A stretch of DNA of 64,000 nt from Pseudoscleropodium purum (lineage: Eukaryota > Streptophyta > Bryopsida > Hypnales > Brachytheciaceae). This document shows positions 34,718 to 45,690 of the stretch, in pieces (the stretch's first letter is position 1; each line of letters starts with the position of its first letter). Under the pieces are notes generated by a model. The model worked only from the letters and a program-made list of their open reading frames with translations. It searched no databases and was not told the DNA's origin. A program made the translations under genes and the position numbers. The stretch lies in contig OZ017801.1 of NCBI GenBank assembly GCA_963969395.1, positions 21,085,611 to 21,149,610 of the forward strand. The letters run 5' to 3'.

Positions 34718-37700
34718 ATGCAGTCTCTACTTCTTCGCCCCAGTTTGCAATGGCTGTGTCTGCTCCTCTTTTTCATGAGCGTCTCAGTTGGGGCGACTCC
34801 TGAGGAAGGTAACCACGCTGATTTAATGCAATCCTGACTTCTGTTTGCTCTTGTCCTTAATTTTTCATAACAGGTTACTTGACGAGGAAATGAAACTCAT
34901 ATTTGTGTCTCGTCTTGATTGGATTCTTCAGGAGCTATTCTCTTGAATTGGAGAAACAATATGACCCATTCAGGAGTGGAGCTAGTGAATTGGGACGCTG
35001 CTGGATCGTCTGACCCGTGCGGGATTGAAGCCAATTGGTCTCATGTTTCATGCGACAACACTGGATATGTTCAACGATTGTGAGACCTCGTTTTCCAACC
35101 CTAAACAAATGAATATATCAATTTGCTTCAGCATTCGCAGATGTGGGTTCTGTAACAATTTTCAAAAACGCCAATTTCGTTGAATTGGCACAATTTCCTA
35201 AAAATGGCCCGGTGGACCCTCAAGTAAGGAAAGATAAGGCAAGGGTTTAGGGAGCAGGGCGGTAGTAGAGGCAGAGGGTGGGGGTGGGTGGAGAATGCAG
35301 CTTAGAAATGCCCCATGTTGTGGATGAAATGCAGTTTTTATTTGCACTTGCATATTTGTTGACAAAACCAGCAAAACGTGGTGCATGGGAGACCAGCACT
35401 TTAACGGAATTGATGTTTAGAGTTCTCTTGTTCATTTGTGACTGGTGTTTCCGTTTCAGAGATCTTCATAGTTTGGGCTTATCAGGGACATTGGCACCTG
35501 AACTAGGGCTGTTCTCCAAGCTGGAAACTCTGTGAGTGATCTTTCTTGAGTCCTAATCATATGCTTGCGAGACTGCTACTAACTGCAGAGACTGTGTTTA
35601 ATTCTCTTTCAATTTTGTAATCCATGTATCTTCTCTATGAAGCCCTCAGTTAAATCTGTGAATGGTGTCGAACGAGACTACGAATGATTAGACGAGGGGT
35701 TTCCTTTTTTGTCAAAGCTCTGACTTCGAGTATTCAATGTGCAATCAATGTTCCCGTCAGCAAATAGGCCAAATTCAATTGTACATGAACATGATGGGAA
35801 GACCTTTGGATTCTTGTTTCAGGAGTCTGAACAACAACTCCTTCAGCAGAAGCGTACCACCAGAGATGGGGAACCTTTCATCACTTGTGCTTCTGGATCT
35901 GTCAGAAAACCAACTCTCTGGCCCCATCCCAGATACTTTTGCAAAGCTGACGAACTTGCAGTATCTGTACGTTCTTATTCTCCTTTCAGAAGCTGCTTCA
36001 TTTGATTCCTCTGAGTCTACTTTAGCGTCCTTTTACTCTATCTCTTGCCTCAAAGTACCCTCCACCCTCTCCAGTGGCATATTCTATTAGTGCACAGTCC
36101 CCCTTTCCCCCAGAATCTATCATGTTGTTCACACATCTGCTTCAAAAATTCCCCCGTGTCAAGTTTTGAACACATGATCTGAGAGTGCTATTGGAAGCTC
36201 ATTTGTCCCCCCGAGGCAGTGTCAACCGCGAGTTTTGAGTGTAGTTGTCTTGACCTGGAACAGAAATGTCATTGCCGCATTTGGATTTGGCAAATTTAAG
36301 ACAGTTGCTGAACCTCTTGTGTTTGCTTGCATAGGCTGACTTTCTTGGTGACTTGCAGGACTCTAAAAAACAACAAATTTTCAGGGTCTTTCCCTGAATC
36401 ACTTGCACGTCTTCCTGGACTTTCTTCAATGTAAGTTGTTCCATTAAATTTTCGGTAAAACTTGATTATCCTCCAAGTCACTGCTCTCTGAAGGGGAATC
36501 ATGTTGCCACTGATGAAATGCCCTAATTCCTCATGTAGTTCCGCATGTTCAACGACATTGGTCTACCTAAATGTGCGAGGGTAAGGAACACAATATGGGT
36601 CGACCTAATGATCCTGAAGAGTGAACAGAACAACTTGTTCCGTGAAATTTGAGAGTGCTTGAAGGCTTGTAGGGGTTGTGGCACAATCTGAGGTCATGAA
36701 TAGTCCGTATCATTTGTAGTCTTGGTTTAAGTAGTCTGTTGATAGGGCTCAGACATCACAGACTTTGAATCACTCGGTTTGAACAATGCGAAAGATGGAT
36801 CATCTTGTAAAAGCTAAGCCATTGTTTTGTATAGACCTTTGACAGAGCTCTAGTTCACACTTTTCCATTACCATGGTGATTCTTGTTGTGAAATTCGGAC
36901 ATCCATCTTCAGGCACTATTACGATTGATTTATTATTTTTAGATTTCATTTGTGTGAACGTTTGTGATTTTGTGCTTCATTTTTACAGAAATCTTGACTC
37001 CAACTCCATCTCCGGGGTGTTGAATGTCACTCGGCTCCTTGAAGTAATGGAGGCCACGTCTACCATTTATCGGGATCAGCCCCTTGGAGTTGTGAGCTTG
37101 ATGAACAACAATATCACTGATGTTGCTTTTCAACCAGGCGATTTGTTGAATAATAGAACTGTTGTTAAGTAAGAAATTTTTCGTATTCTTTCATAAATAG
37201 ACATTTAAATCACTATGAGGAAACAATATTGATAGTTGGTGTTTTTTGCAAGGGATGGTTGTTGAAGAGCTTAAATGTTCCTTTTATGAATAGCTTAATT
37301 GATGTTCTAAATAATCTTTACTCATTCATAAATAAATTGTTATTCATTGTTACTATGTTATTATGTTATTTAAATGAATTTCTATTCATTATTACTCATG
37401 ATAAACAGAATTCAAGGCAACCCATATTGTAGTGGCTCAATGGAGTTATACAATGATGGTACAAGGTGTTTTTGTCAACAAAATTGTTCAATCACAACAC
37501 TGCAACCAGGTTTGCAACAAGGTATGTAATATGAAAGTTCTAGAATTATCACTTAGTATCTTGTTTTCTTTTAGTTTATGTTGGTTTTTAGTAATTTTAT
37601 TTTGTAAAATATGAAACACATCCTCTTCAATGGATTTCATTGGCAATCTAGTTGAATTGATGTTTTTTTTTTATAATTCAGTACTTTTAATTTTGAATAT

Positions 37701-40700
37701 GTCTCAAAATAAATCTTTGGTAATTTGACTAGTTTCTAACTAGAGACTATAGATTGACTATGAGACAAAGGTAATAGGAAACAATATTTGATGTAAGCAA
37801 AGATTTATTTTTGGATTTCATTTTTTGGTTGAAATTTCAGGAACCATTCTCATAAATTGGAAAAATCAATTGAGTAGCTCAAATAGCCTACCAAATTGGG
37901 CAGCTGGTACTGATCCATGTGGGAGTAATCCTTGGTTTCATGTTCTATGCAATTTAGAAGGAAATGTTCAACGAATGTAAGACTTTTTTTTACTCTTATT
38001 GTATTGCATTGAAGATGAATGCTTCAACATTTCAATTCTTAATCATCCCAACTTCAATAATTGCGCTTCCAAATTTAGGATTTGTGCAAGTGCTTTTGGT
38101 GTGAATGATTGAGAATGATTATATGAATTGTTGTAGCTTAGCCTTACATAGAGTTGAATTCTATGCAATATAATGCACTGACTTATTATGTATCATTTTT
38201 CTCAGAGATCTTGCAAATTCTGGCTTAGAAGGAACATTGGTACCGGAATTGGAGGGGCTTTCAAACCTAACTACATTGTGAGTACTAGTCCTCATTGCTT
38301 AAGTATTTAAGATTTGATTGAAACTAAGTGTTAAAATTATGTAAAAGTGTTCTACAATTTATCTTTTAGGATGACAGCCTAGATAATTTAGAGCTACTTA
38401 CCATGTATGTATATTTTGCATTATTTGAGTACCATTCATGTTCAAGATAGATATTATAAGCATAAATTTGGATTATTGTTACAGGACTTTATATGGCAAT
38501 GACTTGAACGGGACTATACCTAAGGAGCTAGGGAATTTGAATTCACTTCAGTTTTTGGATCTATCTCAAAACCATTTCTCTGGCTCCATCCCAGAAACTT
38601 TTGGAAACCTTCAAAATTTAGTATATCTGTATGTTTTGAATCTAACTCCTAAACTTCATCTTTCTAACCTATTGTTGGACAAATTTGTTTCATGTTGCTC
38701 GTAGAGTAGCTTTGAATACTCAAGTTGCTTAGAACTACACTAGTAATGGTATGTTTTGTCACCTTTAAAACCAAATTAGTTAAGATTATACATTTTAGAC
38801 TACCAATTCTTTGCATATATGCAACATTTGTGTTTTTTCACATGTTACATTTGCAAGGCTATATAATTTGATTAGAATTGGTACATATTAATAACAAAAA
38901 TAAATTGAATACATTTCAACTAAAAACTATAATTTAGAATAAAGAAATTTGATTTGGTTGTTTTACATGAGATTATTTAATTCCATGAATAACAATATTA
39001 ATAACAATGTAGTGTTTTAGGCATAGAGAAATGTAACTAAATAAAATCAATGAAGTTATCATAGATTCTTAACATGAATCCAATTGTTGGATGATAATGC
39101 ACAGAAAACTCAACAACAACAGTTTATCAGGATCTTTTCCTGAATTACTTTTAAAAGATTTTCAGCTAGTGGAATTGTAAGTGGTCTTCTTTCAAACTAA
39201 GTTATTGCTTATAAGATTGAGTTGCTTATTAGGGAATATTTGCATGTATTCTTGAAATTTGGCAATTTCATTCATTAGATGGTGTAAGGTCATTTTTGAT
39301 CGATTATATCAAATTGTGGATAAGAATTTAGAGCTTTCATTGAAAGTACTATATTTGTTTAATTCAATCTTTATTGCAAATATTAGATGCTTGGAGATGA
39401 GGTTGGACGTGTTAACTATTTCTTTTTCTCTCAAGAATAGTGTGTCTGGCTTCAAATAATAGTTTTAATAGTAAGTAGGTTTTTTGCTTGACACTATGTT
39501 TTGTAATGTTGCAGGAACCTTGATAATAATGCTATTTCGGGGATTTTAAATTACACTCATCTTCGAGAAATAGTTAAAGCATCATCTAGCATAAATCAAA
39601 ACCAAATGATTGAAGGAACTGTGAATTTGAAAAACAATTTAATAACTGACGTCATATATATGCCAAATGACTTTTTCAATAGTACAGAAATTATTTATTT
39701 CAGGTAAGAAATCAAGAAAACTTATTAGAACTAAGGTAGGAAAATTGAAATGATTGGTATAATTATTTACTGAAGAATATTTATTTGAATTTTCTTTACA
39801 TGAAAGAACCTATGAATGTGATGCCTATGTTTAAATAGTGTTGTTCTACCTTCCAAAAAAAGACTAATATATGGCCATCTTTGAGGTAGACTTGATGGTA
39901 GCCCGTACTGTAATAATTCCACGAAGTCAGAAGGTGTCAAGAAGTGCTTTTGTAAAGGAGATTGTAATATGATACTTGGTGGTAAGTATTAGTCTTGGAA
40001 CATTTATTTGTCATTGTTCAAATTAATAATTCTTTACAATTTGACATGCATTTTGCAATACACATTTAGAATACATTCATTGGATATAAAATAAATCTAC
40101 TATGGTGCATAGAAAATATCTATTTATGGAATCAATTTGTTGATTGACAAAAATTGTTTTTATGTTCTTAAAAATATTGTTATTTGACACTTCTAAACTA
40201 GGCTCTAGCTATTGATTTGAGCCTCACCTAGTATATTGTATTGTTGTTTTGATTCCATTCAATGATGTTTTGTATGTTTATTTTTAAAAATGAATATAAC
40301 GGAGAAAAATAGACAAGAAATATGGCATTCTATTATTGACAAATATGGATTATTTAATAAAATTTATTGATGTGCAGTAAAAAAATCTCAACGCCTTGCA
40401 ATCATTATTACAACAACCAGTATTTCTATTGTACTTCTTTTTGCAACAAGCCTTGGAGTAATGTTCAAAAGACATGCAAAACTCAAATTGCGCAAACTAC
40501 AAGTTGAATATCAAAACAGTAATTAAAATTTCCTACTTTTGCATGCTTTATTTTTGTTTTGGTGTCCAAAAATAGAATGATTGTTTATAGTTGTTTGGAA
40601 ACATAGGGGCTTCATCTAAACTAATAAGTCAACTTTAATTTTGATGTAGAATTTGCTGAATTTGAAGTCAATCCTCAACCATTTTTGTACAATGAGCTCC

Positions 40701-43700
40701 GCTTTGCCACACAAGACTTCAATGAAACCACAAAGTTGGGTCAAGGAAGCTTTGGAACTGTGTACAAGGTTTGTTATCATCACTTATATATTGTTGATTT
40801 AAATCACATCGTTTTTCAATTGATTGTACATGTTTGTTTATTGTATTCAATAGAGGATTGGTACATAATGCTTTGGTTCTATATGAAGCTTATTATGATT
40901 GAAAGTTATCATTGTTGGCATTCATTGAAAGTTGCTATTATTGATTTATTATATATTTTAGATGATTTAAGTCTTTTGGAGACTTTTCAATCATTCATTT
41001 TAACTAATTATGTCTTTTATTGTAGGGCATGTTGTCAGATGGAAATGTTGTGGCAATAAAGAAACTTGAATCGAAGGGAGCTACACATGGAGAAGTAGAT
41101 GACTTTTTGAATGAAGTCGTCTTCATCACCAAAATGAAACATCGGAACTTGGTAAATCTAAAAGGTTATTGCATGCGTGGAAAAGAACGCATGTTGGTCT
41201 ATGAGTATGTTGAAAACATGGACGTGGAACAATGCCTATTGAGTAAGTTTCAAAATCAAAAAGTTATCACATAGTATATTTCTACATGCAAATTTATTGA
41301 GGTGCTACAATAGTGAAAATTCTTCACATTAATAATAGGAATTATATTATCATATTAATATGTTCCAATCATTTTCTTTTTAAATGAATTAAATTGTGTT
41401 GAAATACATAAGTAGTGGCATCTATCAAAGAATTAGCCTACATTGTAGAATAAACATTTTTAAGACTTCAATAGTCTATGGAATTTGATTTTATTGCTTG
41501 ATTGTCTTTGAGCAGAAGGAAATAAGAAAGAGGCAATGACTTGGGAAGTACGTTTCAACATATGTTTAGGTGTGGCTCAAGGATTGCACTATCTCCATAC
41601 ATATTCTAAACCACGGGTGATCCATAGAGACATCAAAGCAAGTAATATTTTGTTGGATGCTCAGTATGCACCCAAAATTGCCGATTTTGGCTTAGCTTTG
41701 TTATTTCCAGATGAGAAGACACATATTTCTACGGCAAGTGTAGCAGGAACAAGGTGAGTAGATATATCAACTAACTATTAAGTGTTTTTATGTCACAATC
41801 AAAGTGACTCTCTTGTCATTTGCTATAACTTTTGAATTAAAAACCCAATGCCAAAATAAAGAATCTATTTTGAACGAACTTGATTATAATTATATTTCTT
41901 ATATTTGAGAAATTTAAAAAAATCATTTTATATTTAAATGTTAATTTTGTTAATATATCACACTCTTAAGTTTAGGGTTTTTTTACACTAAACACCACTT
42001 GAAATTAATTATTTTGGTTGAAATTTTTATGGTATATTTCTATTGTGGGTAGACATGTCTCTACCAAAAGGCATCTATAAAAACATTATTTTATGTCCTC
42101 CATGTTTAGGCAAAGAAACATCTTTGCATGCGTACTTGTCAACACTACAAATGGTTTTGACCTCATTTTTTTAATCAAATCTCATCACCATGAAGTATTT
42201 GTCAATGGAAAATTTTAAGTTCTGTTGAAAATTTATTTTCCTATTTTCTACAAATAAAAATGTCCAAATTGTATTTTCTATGGACTATTTTTTAGACATA
42301 GAATTTTATTGGAAAGAATACTTAGTTGGACATTTTAATTTATAAAAACTAAGATAATAAATTTTCAACAAAACAAATTTTTTTTAAATTTGAAGATATT
42401 TCTTGGTGATGATATTTGACTAAAAAAATGAGGTCAAAATCATTTCTATTGTTTACAAGTATATGCGCAAGGGAGGCCTCTTTGCTCAAAAGTGGAGGAC
42501 ATAAAATAATGTTTTATTAGATATCCTTTACTAGAGACATGTCTACCCACTATAGGAACATACCACAAAAATTTCAATTAAAAATAATTAATTTGAACCA
42601 ATATTTATTATAAAAAAATCTAAAATCTAAAAACAAGACTATGTTACAAAATTGATTTTTAAATATAAAATGATTTCTTAAAATTTCTCAAAAATGAAGG
42701 GTACAATTACAATCAAAAATTATAAATTTTTTAATATGGCTATTGGGCTCATAGTTAGAAAGTTATAGCATTGGACACAAACTAGCTTTTCAAAATGCAA
42801 AACAATTTGTGTTTCTTGCAATGATCCTTCTTCAATTCTAAGAAATTGTTCAATGTATGCCTCAGTTAAATTTATTGTTTGATTAATCCATTAGTATAAA
42901 ACAAAGTTTAAAATTTTGTTATTATGAGCTAATTTTGTTGTTCTTTGTATACATGAAAAACAAATCTTAAGTTGTAATGGATATACATTGCTTCTTTTTA
43001 CCTTTCCATCTTATAAGTTGTATAGGGTTGACTATAGAAATGATATTTTGTTACCTTTCACTTACAAATATTATAAAGACTTTTACATCATGTCAAATGA
43101 AGTTCTATTGGAAAATTAGATTTGATTTCTTCAAACTTTATACCTAAGAAAATAATATTATTGTGTATTTTATAATGACATTGAATAGAAAATTTGTTTG
43201 CTACAATTTTTCAAGAGCTTCTAGATTTGGATATCTATTGTTAATTGGATACAAAATTAAGCCCATGCCAATTGACTTGTTAATTTGTATGAATATAGAG
43301 TTAGACTTTAGTGATTAGTGCTTTGAAATGATTTAAACTTTTTGTTTAATTAATCTTTCCATTGGTGACAATTTAATTATAAAACATTGATTTGGACTAT
43401 TGTGGACATAAACTTGATGAAGACATGCTCCAAACCAATGCTTTCATACAAGCATTTTACCTCATTGTGGAAATGTTTCCTTTACTTGCAGAGGTTACCT
43501 TGCTCCGGAATATGTATTGTTTGGGCAACTAAGCGAAAAAGCTGATGTTTATAGTTTTGGAGTTTTGTGTTTGGAAGTCATTAGTGGACGAAGAAACATT
43601 GATCCTTCAATGACTTCAAATAAAGTTTATTTGCCAAGCTGGGTACAATTTGACTACTTAGTTTTAAGTTGCATTGGATACCTTATCTATATTTTTCAAT

Positions 43701-44340
43701 GACTATTATTGCAAATGGCTTATAATTCTAAATTTAACATTCTGTATGTTTTCTAGTTGCCATACTAATTTCTTGACTTGTTTTATTTTTGAGATGACAA
43801 GATCTTGTGCTTAAATTTTTTCAAATAGAATGGATTTTCAACTATATATGGGTGTTTTATATATATATATATATATTCATATTTTTTTAGGTGTTTGAAA
43901 TACTTAAGTCCAAGCGTGGTAGTTTTCTATACTATTCTAATTAGGTGTTTAACTATTAAATTGTTTGATTTTTGTAGGCATGGATATTATATGATGAAGG
44001 AAAGCTCAAGGATTTGATTGATCCATCAATGCGTTTATTCAATGATGAAGAAACGGAAGTATTGCAACTTATCAATATTGTTCTTTCATGCCTTCAACAA
44101 AATCCTGACCGGCGTCCTTCTATGAATGATGTGCAAACGGCATTGCAAGGAAAGATGAAATTGGAACTTCCTTTGACGGAAATGGTGGAGTCAAGTGTCA
44201 TGGAAGACTTCGAATTGGAGAGCTTGACATCATGTGTTGATACAAAAAATGATGTAAATGGAGGTTCACTTTCAAGAAATTCTACATTATTTTTTCAATC
44301 AAGTGAAATAGTGAGTCAACAAAATAGAAATCATTTCTAG
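34718..44340 (+). CDS. Gene B: intact LRR receptor-like kinase with two tandem LRR modules (917 aa)
   Basis: Nineteen exons join without a stop: 34718-34808, 34932-35079, 35460-35531, 35823-35966, 36359-36430, 36989-37168, 37409-37521, 37841-37976, 38206-38277, 38485-38628, 39105-39176, 39515-39703, 39890-39981, 40378-40518, 40650-40768, 41026-41242, 41516-41753, 43492-43642 and 43978-44340 (2754 nt). All introns are GT-AG. Residues 1-25 form a signal peptide ([20 protein letters not shown]). Module 1 spans about 31-273 and module 2 about 274-508, each an LRRNT cap, LRRs on 72 or 144 nt phase-2 exons and a four-cysteine cap. A transmembrane helix spans 515-538. The kinase has GQGSFG (586-591), K607, E625, HRD with D706, DFG with D724 and APE (751-753), so it is an active-type RD Ser/Thr kinase. 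The ectodomain end and kinase recall LRR-VIII receptors such as HPCA1; that is from memory, not a search. The ligand is unknown. An in-frame ATG at 34586 is rejected as start because the signal peptide follows 34718 and C agrees. Confidence 0.88.
34932..37521 (+). other. Gene B ectodomain module 1 (exons 2-7)
   Basis: The block has exons of 148, 72, 144, 72, 180 and 113 nt, entered and left in phase 1. It encodes an N-terminal cap with DPCG and NWSHVSC (Cys60, Cys71), then LRRs including [20 protein letters not shown] and [20 protein letters not shown] segment with [12 protein letters not shown] follows, then the cap GNPYC...RCFCQQNC (Cys243, 256, 258, 262). Exon 7 has two in-phase donors 12 nt apart (CCAG/GTTTGC and CAAG/GTATGT). 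Copies A and C have only the second. Confidence 0.85.
37841..39981 (+). other. Gene B ectodomain module 2 (exons 8-13)
   Basis: The block has exons of 136, 72, 144, 72, 189 and 92 nt, again phase 1 at both ends. It mirrors module 1 exon by exon. The cap has DPCG and WFHVLC (Cys300, Cys310). The LRRs include [18 protein letters not shown] and [18 protein letters not shown]. The last LRR exon reads [15 protein letters not shown], and the C-cap is GSPYC...KCFCKGDC (Cys485, 497, 499, 503). The transmembrane exon follows directly. Confidence 0.85.
41786..42805. mobile_element. ~1 kb foldback element in intron 17 of gene B
   Basis: The two ~500 bp halves are imperfect reverse complements around a centre near 42300. 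Matching pairs include ATTGTGGGTAGACATGTCTC (42052) with GAGACATGTCTACCCACTAT (42534), ACATTATTTTATGTCCTCCA (42082) with its complement near 42495, and TTTGACCTCATTTTTTTAAT (42157) with its complement near 42430. Intron 17 of A (26484-27143) is collinear with B on both sides and lacks the insert. It is transcribed as part of gene B's pre-mRNA and would form a long hairpin. Confidence 0.85.
43858..43876. repeat. (TA)n microsatellite in intron 18 of gene B
   Basis: A short uninterrupted TA run lies in the last intron, about 100 bp before exon 19. It is absent at the matching place in A. Confidence 0.85.
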
Positions 44341-44370
44341 AGGTGTGTACCTTGAGATGGATTTTATTTA

Positions 44371-45294
44371 TTAACCCCTAAAGTTCTTTTGACTATGTTT
44401 TTGCCAAAAATGCTTGAAAATTGCCATTTCTTATATAAGTTAAAAATTTTAGAAAAAAACAACATTTTTGGACACTGTAACTATAGGGTCTTGTAGTACA
44501 TTGGTTTGAATAGATGTGGAAAAAATTTCAGAAATTTCCACCATGTAGATTTGCATTTGCATTTGAAGTGACAAAAATTATTTTTTGTCCTTGCAAAGAA
44601 TTGGGAGTTGCACTTCACAAGGTCACATTTGTATTAAAAATGTTCAAAATGGTGGTGCTTTTTTGGATTCATTCTTCAAGGCATCTTGGCTATACGCTTG
44701 AAATTTTTTTAGATTATTTGAAATTGTACAATGTATAGGAAAAAAATGATAAATAGAAAGATGTAGAGAATGATTCAAAGTATTAAATTGTCAACAATTT
44801 ATTTATGGAATTGAAAAACGACAATCCCAATGGTTGTAATGTTGTTATAAGCAATTTTCACCTAATTTTTTTTTTTTCCAAAACTATTGAAACTGAGTTC
44901 AATAAAAGACTTCAAAGTTTATTTTGGAGTAGAGAATCCATAACTGCTTGCAAACTAAAACACCTCATAACTTTTGACTCATTGATCAAAATGGAATGGT
45001 TCAAATCTTTTTGTGTATATATAAATCTAGAAACATCAATTTCAAATTTGGATTTAAAAAAAAATGATGTTTTTAGATCTACCTTGAGTGCCTAAGTTGA
45101 GAAACAACTACATATTAGGCCATAATTTTTGACTCATATTTCCAAATGTCTTGAAATTTAGTGCACATGAAAGATATTCTTTGTCCACACCTTCCACTAA
45201 AATTTGGGCCCAAAACATAAAAATCTCTAGTCACACACACCTACCTAAAATTTCTATGTTGCCAAAAAACGCAACTTGGTCTTTTAGGGGTTAA
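44371..45294. mobile_element. TTAA-flanked non-autonomous element just 3' of gene B
   Basis: The left end is TTAA then CCCCTAAAGTTCTTTTGACT (44371). The right end is CTTGGTCTTTTAGGGG then TTAA (45291-45294), so the inverted termini start CCCCTAAA. Inside both ends is a TTTTTGCCAAAAA / TTGCCAAAAAACGC block. The 3' flank of gene A (about 28021-28035, TTAGTATTTATTTTTTACAT) is continuous where B is interrupted. A TTAA target and CCC-starting inverted repeats are the features of piggyBac-type elements; that assignment is inference. No transposase frame is present. Confidence 0.7.
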
Positions 45295-45690
45295 AGTTTA
45301 TTTTTTACATACTTTTAGGCTTTGAAGTATATTTTATCTTCCTATTTGTAACCATATTATATCCTATTTTAATTGTGAAACACTAGATGCAATGACCATG
45401 TGGTCAATCTTCATGCCCCTTCACTGTATATGCTCCATTTTGTCATTGAATGTATATGGATTTTTACATTTTAATCTTCTACAGATGAACTAACACACCT
45501 TCTACAAGTCATAAGATTTTCATATTCTTTTGTGAAAATTTGTAATTATCATCAATTTTTTAGGAAAAGTGAAAAAATTCATATAAAATACACAATAAGC
45601 CTAAAAAATATGAAATTTTTTACTTTAGATCTTGCTTTAAGTGTACATAAATGTATAGGGTATCATGGTATTAACCAGGTTTCCACATCT

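Larger units (their letters stand above)
40378..44340 (+). other. Gene B transmembrane and kinase exons (14-19)
   Basis: Exon 14 holds the single transmembrane helix followed by basic [11 protein letters not shown], which fits an outside-in type I topology. Exon 15 ends at GTVYK of the glycine loop, exon 16 holds VAIKK and helix C, exon 17 the catalytic loop and DFG, exon 18 the activation-segment end ([20 protein letters not shown]) and exon 19 the last lobe and a Ser/Thr/Asn-rich tail. The same six exons lie at 25193-27850 in pseudogene A. Confidence 0.88.
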
